Positions 54,301 through 63,554 of a stretch of 64,000 nt of DNA are shown here, in pieces. The DNA is from Paraglaciecola sp. L3A3 (GTDB lineage: Bacteria; Pseudomonadota; Gammaproteobacteria; Enterobacterales; Alteromonadaceae). Both the position numbers and the translations under genes were made by a program. Every line of letters begins with the position of its first letter. The stretch's first letter is position 1. The notes beneath the pieces are model-generated. The model made no database searches, was not told the DNA's origin, and saw only the letters and a program-made list of their open reading frames with translations. The DNA is taken from positions 1,905,501 through 1,969,500 of the forward strand of contig NZ_CP047023.1 in the NCBI RefSeq assembly GCF_009796765.1, read 5' to 3'.

Positions 54301-55870
54301 GCAGTAAACGACTGATCTCTCCAGTATTAATATTGTAATGAATGATGCCAACATTTGTCACAAACCAAATATTATTTTGGCTATCTAAAAATAGCGGGGT
54401 AACAGAGTTAATACTTTTGTTTGATAGGGATATTGAATGAATGTTAAATGTGTCTACATCGACCCATTTTAGGGTGTTTTCGTTTGATTGTAGCCATATT
54501 TTCCCTTTGAAAAATTTGACTTGAAGCATATTTTCATCAAGTAATAGGGTTTTGACTAACTCTAACTTTTCATTGTTTGTCTGTTTAAAAACAAATATTC
54601 CACCAGAACTGGCGAGCCAAATTTTTTCGCTGTTGTCTATGGCAATAGACCATATATGGTGCTTGAAGTTTGTTAAATACTTTTTGAACGTAACACTTTT
54701 TGGATCAAACACATTAATCCCATCAGTTTGTGTCGCAAGCCAAATTTTGCCTTGTTGATCTTCTTTTATTCCCCAAATTAAATTTCCTGACAGGGAATTA
54801 GGATTGTTCGGTGAACTTTTAAACAGTTTTATTTTATTCTCTTGTGGGGTGTATTTATAGATACCACCAGAATATGTACCTAGCCAAATAGTATTTTGGG
54901 AGTCAATAAACAATCTAAAAAAATGGCTACTTTCTAAGCCAAAATTTATGTTGTTTTGATCATTATATGTGGTGAGTAAGTTTTTATCAGTATCTAAAAT
55001 ACTTATACCTGTAGTGGTACCAAGCCAAACTTTATTTTCACTATCTTGAATAATGCTACGAACTTCTTGTCCTGCAATTTGTGGAGAGCTTGAAGTGTTT
55101 AAAGTCGTTATATTAGCTGAATCATGCTCTAGAATATAAACGCCATTTTCGGTGCCTAACCAGTATTCTTCATTTATTTTTTCGATATCAAATAAATAAT
55201 TAGCGTCTAAATGGATATTCCAAGGATTAGATTCTTTTAGGTTGTAGAGTGTATTTGATTTGTGTTCTAGTAAAAAAATACCATGGCCAAGACTGCCTAT
55301 CCAAGTTTTGTCATGTTCACTGAGAATAAATTTGATCTCTTTAGGTAAGCTTTCACCACCCACAATAAAGGGTAAAAATTTCTTAGAGTGTTGATCAAAT
55401 AAGTATAGATTTTCGTCAGTTGCAACCAATAATTCTCCATCACGATTAATTGCTAAGGTATATATTTCGTTACTTTTTAAATTACTATTATTTTTGTTAT
55501 AAACAGTAAAGTCGTCCCTTAAATCATTATATTTGGCTAAGCCATTAACGGTCGCAACCCATAAATTTCCTTGATTATCCAACTGCAGTTTTTTTATAAA
55601 ACCAGCTGGAAGTGGATTGGAATTTAAATTGGAAGAGGAATAATTCTTAAACTCATAACCGTCAAAACGACTTAATCCTTCGAAAGTAGAGAACCAAATA
55701 AAGCCATCATTGTCTTCAACAATATCGGTAACTGTGTTTTGAATTAAATTGTGAGATTTATTGTAATTAATAAATACATTACTTGCGCCATAAGTTTTAA
55801 GGGAGATCCCAAAAACTAAGAGTAAACAGGTCACGCATAAAAACTTGTTAATTATTTTACGAATATGCAC
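51359..55870 (-). CDS. Reg_prop/Y_Y_Y receptor with PAS, GGDEF and EAL domains
   Basis: A 1503-residue membrane protein. A signal peptide or membrane anchor (about 10-28) precedes a periplasmic two-propeller sensor of many Reg_prop repeats (WFSTFEGLSRFDG, IWLGTYSGGIYKY, IWLATQTDGINVF and others) and a Y_Y_Y domain (about 690-780: YRYKLKGLSDKWIE...SYEFTVQSK). A membrane helix follows at about 785-803. The cytoplasmic part has two PAS domains, an intact GGDEF (RLGGDEFSVLI) and an intact EAL (MEALVRYEH, with DDFGTGYSSL). Reg_prop/Y_Y_Y sensors normally drive hybrid histidine kinases in Bacteroidetes; here the output is c-di-GMP turnover. The ligand may be an oligosaccharide, by analogy only. Confidence 0.9.
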   Translation of the reverse strand: MHIRKIINKFLCVTCLLLVFGISLKTYGASNVFINYNKSHNLIQNTVTDIVEDNDGFIWFSTFEGLSRFDGYEFKNYSSSNLNSNPLPAGFIKKLQLDNQGNLWVATVNGLAKYNDLRDDFTVYNKNNSNLKSNEIYTLAINRDGELLVATDENLYLFDQHSKKFLPFIVGGESLPKEIKFILSEHDKTWIGSLGHGIFLLEHKSNTLYNLKESNPWNIHLDANYLFDIEKINEEYWLGTENGVYILEHDSANITTLNTSSSPQIAGQEVRSIIQDSENKVWLGTTTGISILDTDKNLLTTYNDQNNINFGLESSHFFRLFIDSQNTIWLGTYSGGIYKYTPQENKIKLFKSSPNNPNSLSGNLIWGIKEDQQGKIWLATQTDGINVFDPKSVTFKKYLTNFKHHIWSIAIDNSEKIWLASSGGIFVFKQTNNEKLELVKTLLLDENMLQVKFFKGKIWLQSNENTLKWVDVDTFNIHSISLSNKSINSVTPLFLDSQNNIWFVTNVGIIHYNINTGEISRLLLNRRNSDERYFSKVIETEQAFWLSSLIHGLIKIDKESYEIILELNTDTGLSSNQVMNSVVHGESLWLSYTNNGIDEISLETNQVLQNIAPEMLDFNELNEGVGLLTHDGQILFGGTNGFIMFDPNKLSVAAQLQNSNKMSNSKSPIITQLRIFNLPVSIHSEKSPIQTVINKLDEINLPYESNMLSFKFAQVNPLTPEAIKYRYKLKGLSDKWIETVSESPRYAHFSNLDFGSYEFTVQSKAPLSQWSNAKSVKIKIAPPFWLQKNALLLYGIISIILLLYFLKQIRNRNAIRQSILENEERLKLTLWSSGDELWDWDIYQGQVFRSNTWGTLDFPQDDIRVNSSYEANIHPNDIQRVQESLNTHLKDKSEHYEVSYRAKTYKGEWLWVLDRGKVVARDNNHQPQRMTGTLKNISHLKVAEEQLKLFKRSIETISDGVFITDTNFRFISVNNSYCKYTGETREQALVSYLSFHQYPGAFTEEVKKALQQKGNWFGEVESRRTDGKKYEMELNIDAITDEDGKISHYVGVFSDITARKETEKELLKLSNTDPLTELPNRSFFLANHSNIVRRNTHHALICLDMDNFKKINDSLGHQTGDILIKQIAKRLQKMAGTTSTVYRLGGDEFSVLIDNTTDIHKITHFAQTILDGMARPFIINKQEFVLGASLGIVFSPEDGSTSHELLKNADTAMYFAKNAGGNKYQFFSGEMNQNAVRQLQIENLIRHGLKEDLFTVFYQPKVDIASGNLVSMEALVRYEHPDKGIVSPAQFIPLAEETGQIIDIGEVVLRKACEHTKKWVDAGLFTGRVAVNISARQFEIPDLDEKIMSILQQVGLSPLHLECEITEGTLMQNPDSALTMMQRLRERGIHLALDDFGTGYSSLAYLKRFPINTLKIDKAFIDDIAKASEDRYMTQSIITIAHNLGLKVVAEGVEDESQLAILRSFKCEMLQGYLYSKPLNAGRFESLLKENHQLKKIIQNVNI

Positions 55871-56076
55871 ATTTCACCTAGGGGTAGTATATCTACCTTA
55901 TTATTGTTATTTATTGGGCAGCGTATCCGTATCGCTTTTATTAAATATGCCTAATTTGACGTCTACCTACAAGGGCAAATCGAATTTAAATATATTGTTT
56001 GGACTATATTTCTGCAAATTTAGCTGATTTTTGCACTATTTGTTCAATTTAAATTAATGTTTTATAGGTTTTAAAA

Positions 56077-58887
56077 TTAATAAGTTAAATAGCAACAGCG
56101 TGATTTAAACTCCCTTGGATCATCTTGAGATTCAGCTCCCTCGATTATTGCCGCATTTAAATCACTATTATGTAGAATTATTTCACCAAACCCATCTCTA
56201 TTGACTAGTTTACTTAAAAATTTTTTCAATGATGCCATATCTAAATCTGAGATAATTTGAACCATTTTATCTGTTTGTGAAAAGTTATAATCTTTGTTGC
56301 CAATTGCCATCCAAAAACGTCGACTCTTCATACTCAAACTGCTGTCTTTTTCAGTGATTTGTTTAATAACCCCTTGTTTTAAGGACTGCCAAATATCTTT
56401 GTATTGATCAATTTGAGCCATTATTTTCTCTAAAAAATTATAAATTGCTAATATTAATTGAGGTACTTCTGTATGAGGGGATTGAATATAAAAGGCTAGG
56501 CCTGGGTGTGAGTTATAGGGGATATATCCACTGCCTACTAAATAGCCTAATTGTTGCTCTGTACGTATCTCATTGAAAAAGGGAGAAGCGACAAGTTGTT
56601 CTGTCAAAATAGTTAATGCAACTGTTTCTGGACTTGGATCAGGAGCTTGAAAATAAATAACTACTGCAGGTTCTTGATGTTGGTATTGTACCTTATGGGT
56701 AATGGTTGGTTGTTGCCGGATATCCGCTACGCCTCTATTTACTTTTGCTCCAATCGAGTGATTATTTCTAAATTCTTTAATTTTATGGCTAATATTTGTT
56801 GCTTCACTTTGATTCCAATTGCCGTACATTAATCCTTCAAGATGAAATTGGCTCAATAATTTTATCTTGGTTTGGTAGATATCTTCAGGCGCCATATTTT
56901 GCAATACTTTGGCCATATCTAGCGGCAAATAATTATGTTGTTGCATTAATACTGCCAGTCTTGAGAATAAACTATTTATTGGCTTATTCAGTAGGGCATT
57001 GGATAAGCCAGCCAATTGTCGATTTTTGATTTGCTTAAAGCTCTGGGTAAAGTCTTCATGAAATACTATCTGGGTGAGTAATTTGCTACAGAATGCTAAT
57101 TGGTTGCCACTAAATCCATTTGTTTGTAGAGAAAAACCACCTTGATGTGGGTAGAAATGAAAATTCATTCCTGCTAATTCAGCTTGATAGTATCGTTTAT
57201 TGAGTTTTTCGTTTAGTAGACCAATCCATAAGCGTTTTGCACTAACAAGTTCAATACCTTCATTAACTGCTGCACAATCAAAGGTTAAAAAACAATCTCC
57301 TTTGGGTTGTTTGAATTTATTATCTTGTCCATACCAAAGGTTTAGCCCTGTTTGTTGAACAATTGGCTTAGGAACATCAAAAGTTATATGGTTAGATTGA
57401 ATTTTTGGCTGCTCAATAATAAATGGATTTGGTTGAGCTAAATTAAATTTGAAATCTAGGTCAAAAGTTGTGTAAGCGCCTAGTGTCTTTTTATCAATTT
57501 TTTCTACTTGATAGGGTGTGTGATACCAGTTTGCTATTTGTGAGGTACTTACATCGGGGTGAATGAGTTTAATGCGCATATGTTCAGGTTTAAACAACTC
57601 TAACAACTTGATAGGTAAATTGGGTCGTATATCGTCTATAACGAAATCACCTGCCAGCACATATTCTTCGCTATATTCAAACATAGATTGACTTATATGA
57701 AGTGCTTGGTCGATGGGCTTTTCTGGTTCAGAATAATCCCATTCTTGCTGCTTGATTGTGGCTAATTCTTTAATTCGCCATAACTCAATTCCATTCTTTT
57801 TAATCATATCTATGAATGAAAATAATGCATTTATTATATCTGTTATGTATTGAATGCCTTGTTCTGTTAGCTGGATGTTGATATTAAAATCTCTAAAATT
57901 TTTCCCTTCAATTCCACCTCCAGCATTTAAACTCGTGGCCCATCCTTTATTTTTTAAAAATTCTAATAGACTATTTTCACCTTCGTCACCTAACAAATGG
58001 CTTAGAATGCTTAAAGGTTTACTTCTAAAATGTACTTTAGGATTAGGGAGTGCAAAACTGATTATTAATCGCTGGGCTTTTTGTAAAGGTTTTATACTGA
58101 TTTTTATCGCTAAATTTTCTGTTAAATAAAGAGGAGGGAATTTTTGACTAGGTAAATTACAAGTGTTTTTCCAGCTTGCAAACCCTTGCATAATTATATC
58201 TTTCCGCAAATCCAGATCGGTTGGACTAATCCAACATAAACAAATATTTTGTGGTTGATAAAATTGTTGATGCAATTTTTGTAATTTATTTTTTAATTGT
58301 TTGGCACTAAAGCTAGAAAAGGTGTGTTTGTTGCCTACTGAAAATTTACTAAAAGGATGTAGAGGGTTACACGTTTCTTTATGTACCTGATATAAGCGTC
58401 TTATTTCATCTTTTTGTTTTAGACTAAATTCAGCGTCAATGGCCTTAATCTCCTCACTGATCAATGATTCTGCAAAAATCGGGGAGGTTGTCATGGAATA
58501 TAAACGCTTAATGGCTTGTACTTCAGTTTCTTTCGTTGAGTCTAAAAAGTAACTGGTATATTCGGTACCAGTTAACGCATTAATGTGTCCTCCCATAGAG
58601 GACAAGTAAGTTACAAATTCATTAGGTTCGACAAAAGTGTTATTACCTAAAAATAACATATGTTCTAATAGGTGACTTAATCCATGACAGTCGTCAGGGT
58701 CGTTGAAGTGCCCTGAATTGACACTTAATGCACATGCACTTTTTTCGTAATTAACATCTTGGATTAAAAATATCCGCATTCCATTGTCTAAATTTAGGTA
58801 TTTAAACTGGCGATTATCATAGATGCTTTTTAACAAAATAATTTTTCCGCTATATGCTAGATACCTCAAGCATAAACTAAATTTCAC
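56077..58887 (-). CDS. pitrilysin-family (M16) zinc metalloprotease
   Basis: A 936-residue insulinase/pitrilysin-family protease. The inverted zinc motif HxxEH reads HLLEH (about residue 84-88), with the third ligand Glu in AIDAEFSLK, all in the first of four homologous domains. The DNRQFKYLNLDNGMRIFLIQD segment is the usual N-terminus. No signal peptide is evident, so it appears cytoplasmic. GTG 58887 is used, but TTG 58836 with GGAAA upstream gives a start nearer the family standard. It is divergent from sixA. The family degrades short peptides; a specific role is unknown. Confidence 0.88.
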   Translation of the reverse strand: MKFSLCLRYLAYSGKIILLKSIYDNRQFKYLNLDNGMRIFLIQDVNYEKSACALSVNSGHFNDPDDCHGLSHLLEHMLFLGNNTFVEPNEFVTYLSSMGGHINALTGTEYTSYFLDSTKETEVQAIKRLYSMTTSPIFAESLISEEIKAIDAEFSLKQKDEIRRLYQVHKETCNPLHPFSKFSVGNKHTFSSFSAKQLKNKLQKLHQQFYQPQNICLCWISPTDLDLRKDIIMQGFASWKNTCNLPSQKFPPLYLTENLAIKISIKPLQKAQRLIISFALPNPKVHFRSKPLSILSHLLGDEGENSLLEFLKNKGWATSLNAGGGIEGKNFRDFNINIQLTEQGIQYITDIINALFSFIDMIKKNGIELWRIKELATIKQQEWDYSEPEKPIDQALHISQSMFEYSEEYVLAGDFVIDDIRPNLPIKLLELFKPEHMRIKLIHPDVSTSQIANWYHTPYQVEKIDKKTLGAYTTFDLDFKFNLAQPNPFIIEQPKIQSNHITFDVPKPIVQQTGLNLWYGQDNKFKQPKGDCFLTFDCAAVNEGIELVSAKRLWIGLLNEKLNKRYYQAELAGMNFHFYPHQGGFSLQTNGFSGNQLAFCSKLLTQIVFHEDFTQSFKQIKNRQLAGLSNALLNKPINSLFSRLAVLMQQHNYLPLDMAKVLQNMAPEDIYQTKIKLLSQFHLEGLMYGNWNQSEATNISHKIKEFRNNHSIGAKVNRGVADIRQQPTITHKVQYQHQEPAVVIYFQAPDPSPETVALTILTEQLVASPFFNEIRTEQQLGYLVGSGYIPYNSHPGLAFYIQSPHTEVPQLILAIYNFLEKIMAQIDQYKDIWQSLKQGVIKQITEKDSSLSMKSRRFWMAIGNKDYNFSQTDKMVQIISDLDMASLKKFLSKLVNRDGFGEIILHNSDLNAAIIEGAESQDDPREFKSRCCYLTY

Positions 58888-58953
58888 TTGCTGAGGATTT
58901 TTAACCTATTTTCTTGCTATATTACTGTTACCAAAACAAATTTCACGAAATTT

Positions 58954-59430
58954 ATGAAATTAATTATCATGCGTCACGGGGAAGCGGACACATTTGGCTT
59001 AAAAGATAGTCAAAGATGCTTAACTCCTAATGGTATTCAACAAGCTAAAGTCGCTGGCAACTGGCTTAGTCAGTATGTGGGTAAAGATCGATTAATTGAT
59101 TTAGCCATTGTTAGTTCTTTTCAAAGAGCACAACAGTCATATCAAGAGGTTAGTCATTCTATTAACTGTGTTCGTGAAGAAACTTCTGAAGATGTAATCC
59201 CTAGTGCTGATCCTAAGTTAGCACATGATTATATTGATACTTTACTTGCACAAAATAGTCATCTAGAACATATCTTGGTGGTCACACATATGCCATTTGT
59301 GTGTTATTTTTTGCAAGATATTACAACAAACCAATGTGCGATGTTATTTGATACATCTAGTATTGTGGTGGTTGATTATAATGTAGAGCAGCAAATGGGC
59401 GTGGTGGAAACAATTTACCATCCCCAATAA
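58954..59430 (+). CDS. sixA: phosphohistidine phosphatase SixA
   Basis: A 158-residue histidine-phosphatase-superfamily protein. The RHG catalytic motif is at residues 6-8 (LIIMRHGEAD), with the second catalytic His in VVTHMPFV. SixA removes phosphate from phosphohistidine in phosphorelay or phosphotransferase-system proteins. I chose ATG 58954 because the upstream 22 codons to 58888 do not belong to the family and would leave no room for the divergent M16 promoter. No clear ribosome-binding site. Confidence 0.87.
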   Translation: MKLIIMRHGEADTFGLKDSQRCLTPNGIQQAKVAGNWLSQYVGKDRLIDLAIVSSFQRAQQSYQEVSHSINCVREETSEDVIPSADPKLAHDYIDTLLAQNSHLEHILVVTHMPFVCYFLQDITTNQCAMLFDTSSIVVVDYNVEQQMGVVETIYHPQ

Positions 59431-59491
59431 AGCTTGTTAAAAAGCCATTTATTTTCTTTAGAAATGCAATATATTGGCCGATAAGTTTGTT

Positions 59492-59674
59492 ATGACGACA
59501 AAAAGTTTACCTGCCCATTTACAACAAGTGCTTAAGCATCATGTTGAAAAATCGCAACTGACTCATGATGATGAGCTTCAGAGTATTATTGATCGCCTAA
59601 GTAATTTGAACGATAAAGTTGAAATTTTAAAAAATAAAATAAAATTAAATCGTGAGAAAAAACAGCAAATATAA
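59492..59674 (+). CDS. small helical hypothetical protein
   Basis: A 60-residue hydrophilic protein, MTTKSLPAHLQQ then HVEKSQLTHDDELQSIIDRL and a basic coiled-coil tail (LNDKVEILKNKIKLNREKKQ). Start ATG 59492 is used; TTG 59474 is in frame. No membrane segment or known motif. It lies 61 bases after sixA and may be cotranscribed. Confidence is moderate because of size and a weak ribosome-binding site. Confidence 0.45.
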   Translation: MTTKSLPAHLQQVLKHHVEKSQLTHDDELQSIIDRLSNLNDKVEILKNKIKLNREKKQQI

Positions 59675-59693
59675 CTTTGTTTTTGCTAAGTGT

Positions 59694-60986
59694 TTATTCG
59701 GTTGATTCAACTTCTGTTTGACGATAAAACTCAGGCATGACCCTGATTGTTTTGACCATGTTATCTTTCATTTCGACTATTTCAATTGGGTAACCTGCCA
59801 ATCGTAAACTGATATTGGCGTCAGGGATATCTTCAAGATATTCTAGAATCAGACCATTCAGTGTTTTAGGACCTTCAGTAGGAAAGTTCCAATCTAATTC
59901 TTTGTTTAATTCTCGTATATTGGCACTGCCATCAATTAAAACACTGCCATCTTGTTGTAAATTAGCTTCTTTGCTGTGATCGGGTAAAAAGCTAGTGGTG
60001 AAATCACCTATAATTTCTTCCAAGATATCTTCTAATGTGACTAACCCTTGAATATCGCCGTATTCATCTACCACTAAACCAATACGTTCTTTTGCTGCTT
60101 GAAATTTATACATCAGGGTGTGTAGTGGTGTCGATTCAGGTGTAAAATAGATTTCTCGAACGGCTCTTAACAAACTGGCTTTAGTGAACTGATCTTTTGA
60201 TAAAAGTCTTAACGCATCACGTACATGGACAAAACCTACAGCATCATCAATGCTGTCGCGAAATAGTAATACTCGAGTATGTTGAGAATTTACTAGCTGT
60301 TTTTGAATATCTTTCCATTCGTCATTAATATCAATTGCCACTATATCACTACGAGGCACCATGATGTCTTCGGCTGTCACTTTTTCTAAATCTAATATGC
60401 CAACTAACATATCTTGGTGTTTTTGCGGAATTAAGGCGCCGGCTTCATGCACTACCGTTCTTAATTCTTCTCTGCTTAAATTTTTACCCTCATCATTCAC
60501 AGGATTAATGCGAAATATTGCTAATAAACCATTACAAATGCCATTAACTAAAAAAACCAAAGGATAAAGTACAAACATTAAAGGCAATAGCACAAATGAA
60601 CTAGGGAAGGATATTTTTTCAGGGTACAGGGCGGCTAACGTTTTAGGTGTCACCTCAGCGAATATTAAGATGACCAAAGTTAGCCCAATATTAGCGATTA
60701 ATAGGCCCCATACATCTCCAAATAGTCGCTGGCATAAAATAGTTGCAATAGAGGCAGCGGCTATGTTGACCAGATTATTACCAATTAAGATCAAGCCAAT
60801 TAGTCGGTCAGGTCTTTTTAATAATTTTTGAACTCGAATTGCACCCTTATGCCCCTCATTTTCTAAGTGTTTGAGTCGATATTTATTAATCGACATCATG
60901 CCTGTTTCAGAACTAGAAAAATAAGCGGAGAGTAGAATTAGAACACCAAGGAGAATAAATAAACTACTGCTGGCGATGTTGTCCAA
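59694..60986 (-). CDS. yfjD: CNNM/CBS-domain transporter, HlyC/CorC family
   Basis: A 430-residue membrane protein. An N-terminal DUF21/CNNM part with about four helices (residues 5-180, ETGMMSINKYRLKHLENEG after the first) precedes a pair of CBS domains (about 205-330: MVPRSDIVAIDIN..., VDEYGDIQGLVTLEDILEEIIGDF) and a C-terminal CorC_HlyC transporter-associated domain (about 345-420). The family exports Mg2+ or other divalent cations. Its neighbour order with ypjD and ffh matches the enterobacterial yfjD-ypjD-ffh arrangement. It is 70 bases downstream of ypjD on the same strand. Confidence 0.9.
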   Translation of the reverse strand: MDNIASSSLFILLGVLILLSAYFSSSETGMMSINKYRLKHLENEGHKGAIRVQKLLKRPDRLIGLILIGNNLVNIAAASIATILCQRLFGDVWGLLIANIGLTLVILIFAEVTPKTLAALYPEKISFPSSFVLLPLMFVLYPLVFLVNGICNGLLAIFRINPVNDEGKNLSREELRTVVHEAGALIPQKHQDMLVGILDLEKVTAEDIMVPRSDIVAIDINDEWKDIQKQLVNSQHTRVLLFRDSIDDAVGFVHVRDALRLLSKDQFTKASLLRAVREIYFTPESTPLHTLMYKFQAAKERIGLVVDEYGDIQGLVTLEDILEEIIGDFTTSFLPDHSKEANLQQDGSVLIDGSANIRELNKELDWNFPTEGPKTLNGLILEYLEDIPDANISLRLAGYPIEIVEMKDNMVKTIRVMPEFYRQTEVESTE

Positions 60987-61056
60987 TTATGGAAATCCTA
61001 TGATAAAAATGAAATCGCACTTTAAGGGCAAATTGTTTGCTATTCAAGTGTGTTGC

Positions 61057-61845
61057 TCAATTAAGTAGTACTTCTCGTACAAAGCGACTACCAAAATAGG
61101 CAAGTGTGAGTAAAAAGCCACCAATAATAGTGAAACTAATCACAGATTTACCTCGCCAGCCAAATTTTGCATGGCCAAATAAAATAACGCTATAAACTAA
61201 CCAAGCTAATAACGAAAGTACGGTTTTGTGAGCTTGTTCTTTGGCAAACATATTGTCCAAAAACATAAAACCACTGACAAGTGACAAGGTCAGTAAAACT
61301 GTGCCCACTAATAAAAGCTTAAATAATATATGCTCTACGTCCATTAAAGGAGGTAAAGATGAATGAAGTAATGAAGCATTTTTTTCTTTCAGTCTTAAGT
61401 TGATGTAAGACAATTGCAGAGCATATAAGAAGGCAATACCTAAACAAGCATAAGCAAACAGTGCCAAGCTGACATGAACTAATAATGTAGGTTGTACACT
61501 GACTTGCATCACATGGGCATCAGGCATCAACTGACTCAGGATAACTATTACTCCAGTAAATCCATATACTACCGGTAATAAAATTGTATTAGCTACCTTA
61601 AATGAGGCAACTAACATAGTGACGCTAATTAGCCACCCCACTAAAGATGCAACATTTAAAATGCTCATGTTTTGGCCAAGCTCGACAAAGACTGTGTTTT
61701 TTAATATGAAGCTGTGCAAAACAATGGCAATACCAATAGTCATGGCGGCCAGTGGTTTGTTTGGACCTTGCTCTTGAAACATACCCGTAACAATGATGCC
61801 AGAGGTCAGCAAATATAATACAAAACACACTAATTCTAACAACAT
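61057..61845 (-). CDS. ypjD: YpjD/CcsA-family inner membrane protein
   Basis: A 262-residue protein of the cytochrome c assembly (CcsA/CcmC-like) family with about eight membrane helices. Key marks are VHVSLALFAYACLGIAFLYALQL, a conserved His/Trp-type region of the family, and the closing LLTLAYFGSRFVREVL. YpjD-type members are not proven haem transporters. The gene lies divergent from ffh, a common synteny. An unassigned link to cation transport through yfjD is possible. Confidence 0.87.
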   Translation of the reverse strand: MLLELVCFVLYLLTSGIIVTGMFQEQGPNKPLAAMTIGIAIVLHSFILKNTVFVELGQNMSILNVASLVGWLISVTMLVASFKVANTILLPVVYGFTGVIVILSQLMPDAHVMQVSVQPTLLVHVSLALFAYACLGIAFLYALQLSYINLRLKEKNASLLHSSLPPLMDVEHILFKLLLVGTVLLTLSLVSGFMFLDNMFAKEQAHKTVLSLLAWLVYSVILFGHAKFGWRGKSVISFTIIGGFLLTLAYFGSRFVREVLLN

Positions 61846-62091
61846 GAGTTTTTCTCTCGGAAGTATTTGGTTAAAAATGTTGAAAACGACATGAGTGTGA
61901 TTTTGTCCTTATTTAATTCGTGTGGTTTTTACAGGGCTAAAAATATCATTATTTCTGGTGACATTACATAGTGAGCAGACTTTTTAGTGCACATGTGGTA
62001 AAAATCTGCACTTATATAAGCTAATCGGCATTCTTATCTGAGTGCTTATTCGATATAATCCTATTAATTAACAAATCTAGGTAATAAGCAG

Positions 62092-63477
62092 ATGTTCGAG
62101 AATCTCACAGAACGATTAAGTAAAACCCTTAAAGATATCAGTGGTCGAGGAAGATTAACTGAAGACAATATAAAAGATACCTTGCGTGAAGTGAGAATGG
62201 CACTACTTGAAGCTGATGTTGCTTTACCTGTAGTAAAAGATTTTATCGCTCAAGTAAAAACAAGAGCTGTTGGGACTGAAGTTAGTAAAAGTCTCAACCC
62301 AGGGCAGGTTTTTATTAAGATAGTTCAATCTGAACTTGAATCTGTAATGGGAAACGTCAACGAATCTCTTAATTTAGCTGCGCAACCGCCAGCCGTTGTT
62401 TTAATGGCAGGCCTGCAAGGTGCGGGTAAAACTACCAGTGTCGGTAAACTGGCTGCGTTATTAAAACAAAGAGAAAATAAAAAAGTGTTAGTGGTGAGTG
62501 CTGATGTATATCGCCCAGCCGCTATAAAACAGCTAGAAACTTTAGCCACAGATGTCGGTGTTGAATTTTTTCCTTCTTCAATTGAACAAAAACCAATTGA
62601 TATTGTGGAAGGAGCAATAGATTTTGCCCGTAAACACTTTTTTGATGTGTTATTGGTGGATACCGCTGGTCGCTTGCATGTTGATGGCAAAATGATGGAA
62701 GAAATTCAAGCCTTACATAAAGCTATTAATCCGATTGAAACACTTTTTGTGGTTGATGCTATGACAGGTCAAGATGCCGCGAATACGGCTAAAGCATTTA
62801 ATGATGCCTTACCACTAACAGGTGTTATTTTGACAAAAGCAGATGGTGATGCCCGTGGTGGGGCTGCTTTGTCTGTTAGACATATCACAGGTAAACCTAT
62901 TAAATTTATGGGGATGGGGGAAAAGCTTGATGCCTTGGAAGCTTTTCATCCAGAGCGTGTCGCTTCTCGTATTTTGGGCATGGGTGATGTTCTTAGTTTA
63001 ATTGAAGAAGTCGAACGTAAAGTCGATAAAGATAAAGCGCAAAAACTTGCCAAAAAAGTACAAAAAGGCAAAGGCTTTGATCTTCAAGACTTTAAAGAAC
63101 AATTGGAACAAATGCGTAACATGGGTGGCATGATGTCGCTTATGGATAAAATGCCTGGTATGGGTAATATGTCTGCACAAATTAAAGACAAAGCAAACGA
63201 TAAGTCATTTAATCAGATGGAAGCTATTATTAATTCCATGACTCCCGGAGAGCGCAGTAAACCAGAAGTCATTAAAGGTAGTCGAAAACGTCGCATCGCA
63301 GCAGGTTCTGGTACTCAAATTCAAGACGTCAATAGAATGCTGAAACAGTTTACCCAAATGCAAAAAATGATGAAAAAAATGTCAGGCGGTGGGGTGAAAA
63401 AAATGATGCGCAACATGAAAGGTATGATGCCTCCAGGCGGACCTGGTGGGATGGGTGGAATGTTTCCTCCCCGTTAG
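62092..63477 (+). CDS. ffh: signal recognition particle protein, SRP54
   Basis: A 461-residue Ffh, the GTPase of the signal recognition particle, which targets nascent inner-membrane proteins with 4.5S RNA and FtsY. The N domain is residues 1-85. The G domain has GLQGAGKTTSVGKL at 107-120, DTAGRLH and TKADGDARGG. The M domain, rich in Met (MRNMGGMMSLMDKMPGMGNM, KMMKKMSGG), occupies about 325-461 and ends in a Gly/Met/Pro tail. Full length, all G motifs intact. The start is ATG with AGGTAATAAGCAG upstream. Confidence 0.98.
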   Translation: MFENLTERLSKTLKDISGRGRLTEDNIKDTLREVRMALLEADVALPVVKDFIAQVKTRAVGTEVSKSLNPGQVFIKIVQSELESVMGNVNESLNLAAQPPAVVLMAGLQGAGKTTSVGKLAALLKQRENKKVLVVSADVYRPAAIKQLETLATDVGVEFFPSSIEQKPIDIVEGAIDFARKHFFDVLLVDTAGRLHVDGKMMEEIQALHKAINPIETLFVVDAMTGQDAANTAKAFNDALPLTGVILTKADGDARGGAALSVRHITGKPIKFMGMGEKLDALEAFHPERVASRILGMGDVLSLIEEVERKVDKDKAQKLAKKVQKGKGFDLQDFKEQLEQMRNMGGMMSLMDKMPGMGNMSAQIKDKANDKSFNQMEAIINSMTPGERSKPEVIKGSRKRRIAAGSGTQIQDVNRMLKQFTQMQKMMKKMSGGGVKKMMRNMKGMMPPGGPGGMGGMFPPR

Positions 63478-63489
63478 TTCGCCATTAAC

Positions 63490-63521
63490 GGACAGTAAAT
63501 AAATGCGTTAATTTGCTGTCC
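63490..63521 (+). terminator. probable terminator after ffh
   Basis: GGACAGTAAAT (63490-63500) and ATTTGCTGTCC (63511-63521) form an 11-bp stem with one G-T pair and a 10-base loop. No clear T-run follows, so it may be only a weak terminator. Confidence 0.4.
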
Positions 63522-63554
63522 TACATTCAATGATCAGGCGCTATAACTTTACCT

